Below are positions 29,199 through 37,958 of a stretch of 64,000 bases of DNA, piece after piece. A program made the position numbers and the translations under genes. The stretch spans positions 186,001-250,000 of the forward strand of contig NZ_RQIS01000003.1 of NCBI RefSeq assembly GCF_003837865.1, read 5' to 3'. The notes beneath the pieces were generated by a model, which worked only from the letters and a program-made list of their open reading frames with translations, did no database searches and was not told where the DNA came from. This DNA comes from Paraburkholderia dinghuensis (GTDB lineage Bacteria > Pseudomonadota > Gammaproteobacteria > Burkholderiales > Burkholderiaceae). Every line of letters starts with the position of its first letter. Position 1 is the stretch's first letter.

Positions 29199-31868
29199 AT
29201 GAGTGCGCAGGACATTATCGGGGCAATAATTGGCGGACTCATCCAGAGTGACCGCCTGCTGAAGCTGGATACTTCACTGGGAAATGACGTCCTGGTGGCC
29301 CAGCGCATGGTTGGTCATTCACGAATTGGCCACCATTTTGAATTCACCGCCGATGTCGTATCCGCGTCCGACGCCATCGAACTCAAGAAACTGATCGCGC
29401 AGCCCGTTACGCTTTGGATTCAGCAACGCGATAAATCGTATCAGCCTCATCACGGCTACGTGCATACCGCACGGCGACTTGGGTCGGACAGTGGCCTCAC
29501 GAGCTATCAGATCGGCTTCGCATCATGGATGCACTTCCTGCGCTTTCGCAAGGATGCGCGAATCTGGCAAGACAAACCGGCAGACACAATCCTGGCGGAT
29601 GTATTCAACATGCACCCACATGCACAGGGGGCATTTCGCTTCGCACTGAGCAGGCCCTGCCCCTCTCGTTCGTTCTGCATGCAATACGAGGACGACTGGA
29701 ATTTCGTCCACCGCATCATGGAAAGCGAAGGCCTGTTCGGCTATTTCGAGCAGGGAAGCGACGGCAAGTGGCATACGCTCGTCGTCACGGACAGCCTCGA
29801 CGCGTTCCCGCCGCTTTCACCGCAGGCGGTTGAGTTTTACCGTGCAGGCATCAACAGCGAAACCGATACATTGGTGCAGTGGTCAGGCACGCGAACGCTA
29901 CAGAGCACGACGCTCACGACCCGCACCTTTGATTACAAGGCACCGGCCTCGCCTGCCAATCCCAAGGGCACGAACATCCCCACGCATCCCACACAGGGCG
30001 ATCTACCCCAGCAAGCCGAAGTATATGAATACACCGGGGCCTATACCTACCGCAGTCAGGACCGGGGCGACGCACTTTCGAAAATCCGCATGGAAGAATG
30101 GGAATCGCGCGCAAAACGATTCTTCGGCTCAGGTGGGCTGCGGGGTGCGGATGCCGGCCGCTGGTTTGAACTGGACGATCACCCCGGGCATGCCACTGAT
30201 CGCCGGCAAAACCGCCAGTTTGCCATTCTGGAAACCGCATGGTGCATCGAGAACAATCTGCCGGTATCCAGCCAGGTCGCGGATTACCCGCATAGCCTCA
30301 AAGACAAGTTGGCGGATATCAAAGCCAACCAGACCGGCGAGAAAGTCGCTCACGCTGATGGCAGTGAAGGCTTCTTTCTCGTTCAGATTGAAGCCCAACG
30401 CAGAATCGTGCCGTACCGTAGTCCGTTTGAGCATCGCAAGCCCGCGATGCATCTGCAAACAGCTATCGTCGTTGGCCCAGCAAAGGAAGAGGTCTACACC
30501 GACTCGTTGAACCGCATCAAGGTGCGCTTCCATTGGGACAGGCTCAATGATGGCGATGAACGAGCATCGTGTTGGGTGCGTGTCGCCATGTCCGATAGCG
30601 GTGCCGGATATGGCAGCGTGCACGTGCCACGGGTCGGCGAAGAAGTCCTCATCAGTTGGGTCGATGGCGATTGCGACAGGCCCGTGGTAACAGGCAAGGT
30701 CTACAACGGCCGGACGCAACCGCACTGGCATTCCAATGGTTTGCTCTCGGGCTACAAATCGAAGGAATATCAGGGCAGCGGCTACAACCAGATGGTACTG
30801 GACGACTCGACAGGCCCGAACAGAGTCCAGCTGTACTCATCGAGCACGAATGCCCAGCTACACCTGGGCTACCTCATCGACCAGTCCGGCAACACGAGGG
30901 GAAGTTATCTTGGTAGCGGCTTCGATCTGAAGTCCGACGCCTATGGTGCAGTGCGTGCGGGTCAAGGCCTGTATGTCGCCACGTATCCGGCGACCAGCCA
31001 GCAGATGGACGCGAGGCAAACAACCCAGCAACTGGTGAATTCCGGGAGCGTGCTTGTAGCAATGTCGGATGCGAGCACCACGCATCAGGCGGAAAGCCTC
31101 AAGGATGGCTACGACTCGTTGAAGTCGTTCACGGATGCGACACAGAACAGTGTCTCGGGTTCATCATCGGGTGGAAAGACGGCGGGTGGTGGAACGGGAA
31201 ATGCCAATGCGTTCAAGCGGCCCGTGATGCTGTTCGGTAGCCCATCGGGCATTGCTCTGTCCACGCAGCAATCCGTTCACATCGCCAGCGACGAACAGAC
31301 CAACTTCATCAGCGGACAGAGCACCCATATCGCAACCGGCAAGTCGCTGATCGCAAGCGTCGCGGCGAAGCTCAGCTTTTTCGTGCAAAACGCCGGTATG
31401 AAGCTGTTTGCGGCGAAGGGCAAGGTGGAAATTCAGGCCCACTCGGACAACATCGAGTTGACCGCACAGAAGAGCGTAAAAGTATTGTCTGCAACGGACA
31501 AGATCGAGGCGGCTGCGAAGCAGGAAATCCTGCTGACATCGGGCGGTGCGTATATCCGCGTCAAGGACGGCAACATCGAGATTCATGCACCTGGCAAGAT
31601 CGACATCAAGGGTAGCCAGCACTCGTTCGCAGGCCCTGCACAATTGTCGAGCACGCTTCCTGCAATGCCCGGTTCAGAAGGTAACTACGATCAAGCGTTT
31701 ATTGCACATTGGGCTGGCACGGATATCCCTGTAGCCAACGCCAAATTCCAGATGTTCTCAGATGGCGAGCTCATTTCGCAGGGCGTCACGAACGAACTCG
31801 GCGAGACAGGACTGACACAAAGTCACGTGCCGAAAAATGTGGTGATTAAATTCCTGGAGAACCATTGA
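29199..31868 (+). CDS. vgrG: Type VI secretion tip protein VgrG with carboxy-terminal extension
   Basis: An 889-residue spike protein of the contractile secretion system. The gp27-like half (~20-330) has RRLGSDSGLTSYQIGFASW and the FVHRIMESEGLFGYFEQ segment. The gp5 OB-fold (~436-511) has NRIKVRFHWDR and WVDGDCDRPVVTGKVYNG. A DUF2345-type beta-helix spans ~672-811. The last ~75 residues (IPVANAKFQMFSDGE, GVTNELGETGL) resemble transthyretin-like extensions that dock cargo effectors. No other T6SS core gene is in the window, so it is an orphan VgrG. The stop overlaps the start of the next gene by one base. Confidence 0.95.
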   Translation: MSAQDIIGAIIGGLIQSDRLLKLDTSLGNDVLVAQRMVGHSRIGHHFEFTADVVSASDAIELKKLIAQPVTLWIQQRDKSYQPHHGYVHTARRLGSDSGLTSYQIGFASWMHFLRFRKDARIWQDKPADTILADVFNMHPHAQGAFRFALSRPCPSRSFCMQYEDDWNFVHRIMESEGLFGYFEQGSDGKWHTLVVTDSLDAFPPLSPQAVEFYRAGINSETDTLVQWSGTRTLQSTTLTTRTFDYKAPASPANPKGTNIPTHPTQGDLPQQAEVYEYTGAYTYRSQDRGDALSKIRMEEWESRAKRFFGSGGLRGADAGRWFELDDHPGHATDRRQNRQFAILETAWCIENNLPVSSQVADYPHSLKDKLADIKANQTGEKVAHADGSEGFFLVQIEAQRRIVPYRSPFEHRKPAMHLQTAIVVGPAKEEVYTDSLNRIKVRFHWDRLNDGDERASCWVRVAMSDSGAGYGSVHVPRVGEEVLISWVDGDCDRPVVTGKVYNGRTQPHWHSNGLLSGYKSKEYQGSGYNQMVLDDSTGPNRVQLYSSSTNAQLHLGYLIDQSGNTRGSYLGSGFDLKSDAYGAVRAGQGLYVATYPATSQQMDARQTTQQLVNSGSVLVAMSDASTTHQAESLKDGYDSLKSFTDATQNSVSGSSSGGKTAGGGTGNANAFKRPVMLFGSPSGIALSTQQSVHIASDEQTNFISGQSTHIATGKSLIASVAAKLSFFVQNAGMKLFAAKGKVEIQAHSDNIELTAQKSVKVLSATDKIEAAAKQEILLTSGGAYIRVKDGNIEIHAPGKIDIKGSQHSFAGPAQLSSTLPAMPGSEGNYDQAFIAHWAGTDIPVANAKFQMFSDGELISQGVTNELGETGLTQSHVPKNVVIKFLENH

Positions 31869-32737
31869 TGACTGACAAGCAGGATACCGTTCTGGGTACG
31901 GGATCGGCAATGTTAACGCCGAGCGGCTACCAAGTCCGGCCAAAGGTTGCGCTCAGCACCTGCAACCAGATAGTGCCGCCTGCGGCATCTGCGATTATCG
32001 GAAAATGTCCGTATTACTACCAGCCACTGCACGGCGAATATCTTGAAACGGTAGAAAAGGTCAGCGTTTCTAGTGCATGGGAAACAGTGAAGGCTTTTGC
32101 AACCTCGTGGGATCCGTGGAAAGACAAGGAGGTTGCGCGCCGTTTGTTGCATCGTCGAGAGCAGCTAATCGCACCCGAGAGCACCGATTCCGACTGGTCA
32201 CGTCATGGCAACTTCATGATGCGACACATCGGGTGCGGGCATAAGCCACCTTCTTACTATGTCAGCTATGGGTACTACTACTGCTCGAACTACGGAGCGA
32301 AGCTGTATCCGAAGTTGAGCCCGCGGGGGAAAGCGTGGCTCAAGAGCGCTAGATGGTTCCTTCAGGCAAACATGGAAGACGGGCTGAAACAGAACATGAA
32401 GGGAAATCAGATCCAAATGAACAGTCGGAAGCCTGGAAATGGCAGCTTCCAAATGACCGTGCCACGGTATGAACTCGAACTTAATGACGACACATTCAAA
32501 ACTTTCGCATTCAAGACCCATCCGTTGGCTTATCTGGACGCCGGTCTTGCGGACCTTCCGGATTGGAATTGGGATCTGGTAAGGATTATGGGGCAGCCGA
32601 ACATCCAGGAGTGGGGTGATGCGCGAACTTGGGAGCAGGCTGTCGATTGCGGTATGGTGGTTTTGCCGAAAATGATTAACAACTCCGACATCGATGACCC
32701 CGTCGGCAAAGCACTCGGTCGCCTGTTGGCAAAGTGA
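31868..32737 (+). CDS. Candidate T6SS cargo effector, family not recognised
   Basis: 289 residues, start ATG sharing one base with the vgrG stop. No signal peptide or membrane helix. The amino end (TGSAMLTPSGYQVRPKVALSTCN) looks like a short docking segment. A dense centre contains H120-x2-C123-x-H125, PPSYYVSYGYYYC (126-139) and LSPRGKAWLKSARWFLQANM (150-169), with several Cys/His/Tyr/Trp that could be catalytic or bind metal. I do not recognise the family. Its position between VgrG and a membrane-anchored protein, with almost no spacing, is the standard cargo-effector slot. The enzymatic activity is unknown. Confidence 0.8.
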   Translation: MTDKQDTVLGTGSAMLTPSGYQVRPKVALSTCNQIVPPAASAIIGKCPYYYQPLHGEYLETVEKVSVSSAWETVKAFATSWDPWKDKEVARRLLHRREQLIAPESTDSDWSRHGNFMMRHIGCGHKPPSYYVSYGYYYCSNYGAKLYPKLSPRGKAWLKSARWFLQANMEDGLKQNMKGNQIQMNSRKPGNGSFQMTVPRYELELNDDTFKTFAFKTHPLAYLDAGLADLPDWNWDLVRIMGQPNIQEWGDARTWEQAVDCGMVVLPKMINNSDIDDPVGKALGRLLAK

Positions 32738-32738
32738 T

Positions 32739-33974
32739 ATGCAAAAAGCGAAAGGTTGGAAAATTACAGTTGGCGGCCTCGCGCTCCTGGCCGCTGTAAC
32801 CTACGGATATCAGAGCATGGCGACAGGTTGGACAACGATTACGACCACTTTTTCGAAAAGTGACAAACCCTATGGTGGTGGGGACTTTCGTATCCGTGGG
32901 AACCAGGTGCTTAGCATGAAGCTTGCTCGCCCAGAAATCACATTTAAGCCAGCAAGCCAATCGAAGGACCCGGACGTGGCAGAGCCAACGGAAGCATGGA
33001 TGAACGACTCAAGTGAGCGGTTAAATCGATCAACCGTGAATTTCCTGCGGGGGACTATCGAAGGTGGGTTGAAGCGGACGTTTCAGCAACGAGGTCAGGA
33101 TGCCGCATGGTGGTATTCAAAGGACTGGAGAACGGTATATGTCAGCACCGGCTGGATGGACTACAACACACCAGATTCCCCGGGCAGCTTCACACCGCAA
33201 ATTACCAAACTCTGGCGTTCCAGCGACGGAGGCCAGACCTGGACGCAACTAAACTGGCAAGAAGATCGCAACATCGGGCAATTGCTGTTTCTTGATTCGC
33301 AACGTGGCTATGCAGTTGGGTGGGGGCCTCACGTATGGCGAACTGCCGATGGCGGGCAGTCGTGGCATGAAGTCAAAGTGCCGCCGCTCGCCAATGCCGG
33401 CAATCCTCGCAAGACCTTTGACGGCGTAAATCTCAGCCCCGATGGCGTGCTGCGTGTTGCCTACTATGTTGAGCAATTGGGCGAAATCAAGACATCGAGT
33501 CTTGTCTATCGCATTAACTGGAGTCAGTCGGAGTTTGAGCGGGATGTCGTTCTACCACATCAAACTGTTGTCGACCTCCAATCTTCCCCGGATACGACAG
33601 GACGCTATTCCTTGTATGCGTTGTCCAGATTGGGTGCGCCGCGTAACTGGGATGACCCGAACGACAAGGGACATCGCACCGGAGCGCTCTCGGCATGGAC
33701 TGGTGAGTTGCGAACCAGTGTTCAGCAGTTGCACACCTTCGACGACCATCTGATGTTTGATGGCCTCAGCGTGGGTAAGGAAGGTGTGCTGCTAGTCTAT
33801 GCGACGGATGCCAGTGGCGATGGCGCTCCACGCGATCTCACCTTCCTCAGCAAGGATTCCGGAAAATCGTGGAAAGAGTTGAACGATGGGGCTGCTCAAG
33901 GCGGATATTTTGATCCCGAGACGAACACCCAATATGCGCTGTTCGCCTATACGCTGAAGAAACGACAGCTCTAA
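32739..33974 (+). CDS. Membrane-anchored Asp-box (BNR) beta-propeller protein, candidate immunity protein
   Basis: 411 residues, starting 1 bp after the effector stop. One amino-terminal helix (WKITVGGLALLAAVTYGY, ~7-24) would anchor it with the rest in the periplasm. Asp-box motifs SSDGGQTW (161-168), TADGGQSW (202-209) and SKDSGKSW (371-378) point to a beta-propeller, as in sialidase/BNR and Ycf48-like proteins. The gene order vgrG-effector-this gene suggests the cognate immunity protein, which would put the effector's target in the periplasm. That is inference. A separate enzymatic role is not excluded, but no catalytic residues of sialidases are evident. Confidence 0.8.
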   Translation: MQKAKGWKITVGGLALLAAVTYGYQSMATGWTTITTTFSKSDKPYGGGDFRIRGNQVLSMKLARPEITFKPASQSKDPDVAEPTEAWMNDSSERLNRSTVNFLRGTIEGGLKRTFQQRGQDAAWWYSKDWRTVYVSTGWMDYNTPDSPGSFTPQITKLWRSSDGGQTWTQLNWQEDRNIGQLLFLDSQRGYAVGWGPHVWRTADGGQSWHEVKVPPLANAGNPRKTFDGVNLSPDGVLRVAYYVEQLGEIKTSSLVYRINWSQSEFERDVVLPHQTVVDLQSSPDTTGRYSLYALSRLGAPRNWDDPNDKGHRTGALSAWTGELRTSVQQLHTFDDHLMFDGLSVGKEGVLLVYATDASGDGAPRDLTFLSKDSGKSWKELNDGAAQGGYFDPETNTQYALFAYTLKKRQL

Positions 33975-34020
33975 AGCCTGCCAGGCACTTTTTGTCAGGG
34001 TTCGGAAATGTAATGGCCTA

Positions 34021-34209
34021 ATGAAACCGGACACTGATTCAGGCGAGAATGCTCGGCATGAAGAGGTGTCTGATGACCAGGCGACGTCGTTTTCCCCGGA
34101 GTTCAAGCAGCAGGCCGCATGTCCGGTGCTCGATCAGGGCTATAGCTATATAGAAGCCAGTCGTTCGGTCGGCGTCGGCGAGTCGGTTCTGCGTCGCTGG
34201 GTGCAGTTC
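34021..34209 (+). pseudogene. IS3-family OrfA 5' remnant
   Basis: The translated piece FSPEFKQQAACPVLDQGYSY continues into IEASRSVGVGESVLRRWVQ, the amino-terminal helix-turn-helix of an IS3-family OrfA. Its normal start is degenerate. Similarity stops near 34209, and the frame then runs antisense into the lipoprotein gene. It has the same orientation as the OrfB remnant at 28322-28546, so the inner ends of two direct IS copies bound the VgrG islet. Confidence 0.82.
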
Positions 34210-34253
34210 ACTCGCGACCGTTTTTCTTTCACCCTCGTGCCGCGAAAACGCGT

Positions 34254-34793
34254 TTACTGGAGCGTTCCCCAGCGCTCGACAGCCGGTTCCGCCGATGCCC
34301 ATTGCCAGCCGCGCGCGTCGCGGCAAGCGCTGGCGGTGAACCACTGCGTGCTTGCGTCGGCTGCATCGCCGTCCTGCACCGAGAACACGAACTCCTTGCA
34401 CAGTGCGAGCGCCGACGCAAATGCACGCGTCACACGCACTTCGCCATGACCGTTTTCGATCGGGAGCGTGTGCTTGATGCGCCAGCTATCGCTGCCGCCG
34501 ACCGGCAGCCGACCGGCGGTTTCCGCGATCAGTTCCTGCTGGTCGGCATGGATGTTCTTCATGACGCGCTTGACGGCTTCGTCGGTTGCGGCTTGAACGG
34601 CGATACCTACGCCCACACCAACCGCAGGGTTCGCCGTGACGATGCCCGTCGCGGCTGCCGCTGCGGCGCCACTCGCTGCGCCGATCGATGCGCAACCACT
34701 CATCGCGAGCGCCGTGAGCGAGCACAGCACGGCGAGGGCAACGAGCCGCGCAGGCGATGTGCGGCGCGCAAACGCACCAGTGCGCGCGCTCAT
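34254..34793 (-). CDS. Lipoprotein, paralogue of its upstream neighbour
   Basis: 179 residues from ATG at 34793, which overlaps the neighbour's stop as ATGA. The signal sequence has a lipobox-like LAMSGC (Cys about 33), followed by an Ala/Gly-rich segment that could form a helical hairpin (ASGAAAAAATGIVTANPAVG). The body contains IENGHGEVRVTRAF and CKEFVFSVQDGD and ends WASAEPAVERWGTLQ. The last ~110 residues match the upstream gene in layout and key words, so this is a tandem duplicate. The function is unknown; a periplasmic or outer-membrane location is likely. The 3' end lies 45 bp from the IS remnant. Confidence 0.82.
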   Translation of the reverse strand: MSARTGAFARRTSPARLVALAVLCSLTALAMSGCASIGAASGAAAAAATGIVTANPAVGVGVGIAVQAATDEAVKRVMKNIHADQQELIAETAGRLPVGGSDSWRIKHTLPIENGHGEVRVTRAFASALALCKEFVFSVQDGDAADASTQWFTASACRDARGWQWASAEPAVERWGTLQ

Positions 34794-35377
34794 TGCAGCG
34801 CGCCCCAGCGATCGGTGGCGGGTTCGGCCGACGCCCATTTCCACGCGCTGCCGTCGCGGCAGACAGCGGCCACGTAGAACGCGCTGGCGGCCGCCGCTTC
34901 CTTCGTCGCATCGCGATCGACCGAGAAGACGATTTCCTTGCAGTCGAGCGCGCCGCTGCTGATCGTGCGGCTCACGGTGACGCGGCCATGCTCGTCGTCC
35001 TCGATTGGAAACGAGTGCGTGATGGACCACGGCGCGACGCCGCCGACGTCGAGCGAACCGGCCGCCTTCGCGATGCTGTCCTGCGTGTTGCGGTGAACGA
35101 CTCGTTCGGAGTACTGCACGCCTGCTTTCGCGGCGGCCACGGCGCCAAGACCGATGCCTGTCGCGACGGCGGCGTTGTTCGTGACCTTTGCAGCGATGGC
35201 GGCACCGGCAATGCCCGCGCCGGTCTGCGCGCCTTCCGAGTAAAGCGAGCCGCATGCCGAGCAGGCGAGGCTCAAGACGGCCATCAGCGTGAGCGTCGCC
35301 GCGGCTTGCAGCATGCGGGATGAGGGTGTTGTCGCGACGGAGGGGGGGAATCGGTGGGCGGCGCTTCGTTCTTGCAT
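34790..35377 (-). CDS. Lipoprotein-like exported protein, first of a tandem pair
   Basis: 195 residues from ATG at 35377 (MQERSAAHRFPPS). The hydrophobic signal region ends in LACSACGSLYSEG, a lipobox-like but non-ideal site. A Gly/Ala-rich stretch (GAGIAGAAIAAKVTNNAAVA) follows, then SITHSFPIEDDEHGRVTVSR, DCKEIVFSVDRD and WASAEPATDRWGALQ. The parallel words in the downstream gene show tandem duplication. Function unknown. No operon partner other than the duplicate. Confidence 0.82.
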   Translation of the reverse strand: MQERSAAHRFPPSVATTPSSRMLQAAATLTLMAVLSLACSACGSLYSEGAQTGAGIAGAAIAAKVTNNAAVATGIGLGAVAAAKAGVQYSERVVHRNTQDSIAKAAGSLDVGGVAPWSITHSFPIEDDEHGRVTVSRTISSGALDCKEIVFSVDRDATKEAAAASAFYVAAVCRDGSAWKWASAEPATDRWGALQ

Positions 35378-35862
35378 GTCGTATCCCTGCTGCCGGACGC
35401 CGGGCACCGCAGGAATGGGTGAACGGCCTCGCTTGATGCAGCGGGGATTTTGCCGGACCGGCGCCCACAAGGGCATAGGGGATTTGCAAATGTTTGCAAA
35501 AACGTGTTGCGCGGAAAACCTCTGCAATGAGCGACTCGTGACAAACGGTCCTATCATTCGAGCGAATGTTCGGCGGACCTTTCGACGGAAAAGCTTCCGT
35601 GCAATGAAACACCAGCAATCACGCGGTTATTGTCTGCGGCGGCAAATCGAGTTCGAGGGAAAACGCCAGCGCGAAGTCGTGTCGAACGCTAGGGCGAGCA
35701 CGCGGTGGGCGCCGATGTAGCGGCTATCGGATTTAACAGTGCAGTCCGTCGTCGCCTTCAGTCAGAGGCAGGCTGACCTTTGCCCGTCCAGCGTCGCGAA
35801 AGGCGTGTTCGAACTGGCAGATATCGAAGGTTCCGGTTCTGCAACAGTTTTCGGCGGCAAGC
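35378..35862. other. Intergenic region
   Basis: 485 bp between the lipoprotein pair and the sigma-54 activator gene. I see no gene, RNA or clear signal. Confidence 0.5.
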
Positions 35863-36921
35863 TCAACTGGTTTCGCGCGCACCACCATCTTCGTCTTCGG
35901 CACTGTCTTCGGCGCCGTAGCTGCCGAGGCGGTTGTAAAGCGTCTTGAGGCTCACGCCCAGCGTGCGCGCCGCTAGCCGCTTGTCACCACCGCAGTATTT
36001 GAGCGTGCCAAGGATGATCTGCTTTTGCGCGTCGGCGAGCGGCGTGCCGATCCAGACGTTCATCGCGTTGCCTTGCGCGACCGGTTTCTTCACGCGCGGC
36101 ACGAGTTGTGGATGCGTGATCTCGACGACCTTCTCCGTGAGGATGAACGCGCGATAGACCGCGTTCCTCAATTCGCGCACGTTGCCGGGCCACGACCAGT
36201 TGCGCACGGCGTCGAGCGCGCGCTTGCTGAAGGTCTTTTGCGTGCCCTCCTGCGCATTCAACTCGGCGAGAAAGAGTTGCGCGAGCAGTTCGCGGTCGCG
36301 TTCACGTTCACGCAGTGGCGGCGCGCGCAGTGGAAAAACGGCGAGACGGTACATCAGGTCTTCGCGCAGACAGCCCTCCTTCACGGCCGTCACGGGATCG
36401 CGATTGGTCGCCGCGATGATACGCACGTCGCCGCGGGTCGCTTCGTTGCTGCCCACCGGAAAGTACTCGCCGGTTTCAAGTGCGCGCAGCAGCTTCACCT
36501 GACGCAGCAATGACATTTCGGTGACTTCGTCGAGAAACAGCGTGCCTCCGCGGGCGTGCTCGAAGTGTCCTTCGCGCGCCTGCACGGCGCCCGTGAAGCT
36601 GCCCTTCTCGTGGCCGAAGAGTTCCGCTTCGATCAACTCGTCAGGGATTGCGCCGCAGTTCACCGCGATGAACGGTCCGTCACGCCGCGCGCCAAGTTCG
36701 TGGATGGTGCGGGCCACGAGTTCCTTGCCCGTTCCCGATTCGCCGATGATCAGCGCGGTGGCGTCAGTGGCCGCCACGCGTTCGATCTGCGCGTAGAGTT
36801 CCAGCATCACCGACGACGATCCGTAGAGCCGCCCGTACGACTGCAATCCGGCGACGCGCGCCGCGGCGTTTCCCGTTTCGTTGCGATTGGCGGTGGGCGA
36901 GTCCGGCTCGATTGACGCCAT
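35863..36921 (-). CDS. Sigma-54-dependent activator without receiver domain
   Basis: 352 residues from ATG at 36921. There is no amino-terminal receiver; ~30 residues precede the AAA+ domain. Walker A is GESGTGKE, the sigma-54 contact loop is GSFTGA (Ser in place of the usual Ala), Walker B is [12 protein letters not shown] and an arginine-finger region follows. [20 protein letters not shown] links to a Fis-type helix-turn-helix ([20 protein letters not shown]). Such one-domain activators (PspF-like) are controlled by binding partners. The target genes are unknown; a second activator with a receiver lies 1 kb away. Confidence 0.9.
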   Translation of the reverse strand: MASIEPDSPTANRNETGNAAARVAGLQSYGRLYGSSSVMLELYAQIERVAATDATALIIGESGTGKELVARTIHELGARRDGPFIAVNCGAIPDELIEAELFGHEKGSFTGAVQAREGHFEHARGGTLFLDEVTEMSLLRQVKLLRALETGEYFPVGSNEATRGDVRIIAATNRDPVTAVKEGCLREDLMYRLAVFPLRAPPLRERERDRELLAQLFLAELNAQEGTQKTFSKRALDAVRNWSWPGNVRELRNAVYRAFILTEKVVEITHPQLVPRVKKPVAQGNAMNVWIGTPLADAQKQIILGTLKYCGGDKRLAARTLGVSLKTLYNRLGSYGAEDSAEDEDGGARETS

Positions 36922-37344
36922 AAGGTAGTCGTCCTGAAAAGGGGGCTGCCGACTTCGAACGGCCGCATGATCTGCGGTGTGCGGCCGGGGCGGGGTTCGG
37001 GTCTGGCCGTCCAGGACTGGCGCGCAAAGAGCCGCGCCGACGGCCGCGTGGTTTCCATCCTGGAAACATTTAACCACTGCCGCGCGTCGCAGGGCAATGA
37101 ACGAGCCGTCGGACGAGGCGCGCAGCTCGCGTCCACCGCGACAGACGCGCGTGCGGAAAGGATGTTGGCGATGTTGGCGCATGTTGCGGCCCGCAAGGTG
37201 CGAATCCTGCTAGGGAACTCGGAGCGTCCGTCGGAATCGACGGTGTAAGGGCGGGTGCAAAAGCGAAAGCGCCCGGCTCGACGGTGCCGTCGCCCGCGAT
37301 CCGGGCGTTCTCCGGCATGGACAGAGCGAGATCAGGAGGCCGCG
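36922..37344. other. Divergent intergenic region
   Basis: 423 bp between the activator gene (minus) and the small membrane-protein gene (plus). No gene or clear promoter is seen. Confidence 0.5.
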
Positions 37345-37644
37345 ATGAGGAACAGGACGAGTCTGGTTGGCGCATTTGGCGCATTGCTCGCTGTCGGCGC
37401 GCTCGGTGCGACGGCGGGGATGATGGCGAAGCGCTGGGCGCAGCGTCATCGGGCGCAACGTACGAGCTATTACCGCGATTTGAGCCGCTGGGAAGACGAA
37501 GGCGGCTCGCTCGCTACAAACGGTAGTGGTGGGTCTGCGGTGACCGCATTCGGCGCCAGTCAGCCGGGGGTCGCATCGGATACGGCCCGCACCGGGGATG
37601 GCGCGGCCGGTGAGCCTTGGCCATTTCCGCATGGCCACGCATGA
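37345..37644 (+). CDS. Small single-pass membrane protein of unknown function
   Basis: 99 residues, start ATG 5 bp after a CAGGAGG site. One helix (LVGAFGALLAVGALGATAGMM, ~7-27) is followed by a basic stretch (AKRWAQRHRAQR), then a flexible Gly/Ser/Ala tail ending in PWPFPHGHA. Positive-inside would place the tail in the cytoplasm. No family is recognised. It lies between two sigma-54 activator genes. Confidence 0.7.
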   Translation: MRNRTSLVGAFGALLAVGALGATAGMMAKRWAQRHRAQRTSYYRDLSRWEDEGGSLATNGSGGSAVTAFGASQPGVASDTARTGDGAAGEPWPFPHGHA

Positions 37645-37958
37645 GTGGGCTCGGGGATGCGCCACGCATATGGCGGGATCGTGCGATATCGGGTGCCTCT
37701 ATCTCGAATACGTCTATAATGGTTATATCGACAACAATCATGGCTTTATTTAGTCAATAGTTGCTTGATTGTTGCGCTGATGTAGCTAAACCCCGCGCCT
37801 GCGCCGTCTTCGGCGCAGGTCCGACCGTTTCGTACTCCACTGCGCCACGACTGCGTGTGCCGCGCTTTGCGCGGCGCCGGGCCGGATTTTCCGGCGCGCC
37901 CCCGCGCCGGCGGTGCGGCAGTGTGGGGTCATCTACCTTCCAGGGCTGACGAGACGCG
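37645..37958. other. Intergenic region with hairpins and an AT-rich patch
   Basis: 314 bp. A TATAAT at 37715, a 9-bp inverted repeat (37732-37740 with 37766-37774) in AT-rich DNA, and a perfect 9-bp hairpin with a TCTT loop (37798-37819) precede the response-regulator gene. The 3' part is GC-rich and palindromic. Confidence 0.5.
37732..37774. repeat. 9-bp inverted repeat upstream of the NtrC-type regulator
   Basis: CAACAATCA at 37732-37740 and its exact complement TGATTGTTG at 37766-37774 are separated by 25 bp. They lie just after a TATAAT hexamer, so they could be an operator or an mRNA stem. Confidence 0.45.

Noticed and set aside
34021..34449. A 142-codon plus-strand gene starting with MKPDTDSG
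   Set aside because: Only its first third resembles IS3 OrfA; the rest is antisense to a lipoprotein gene, so it is a truncated IS remnant.
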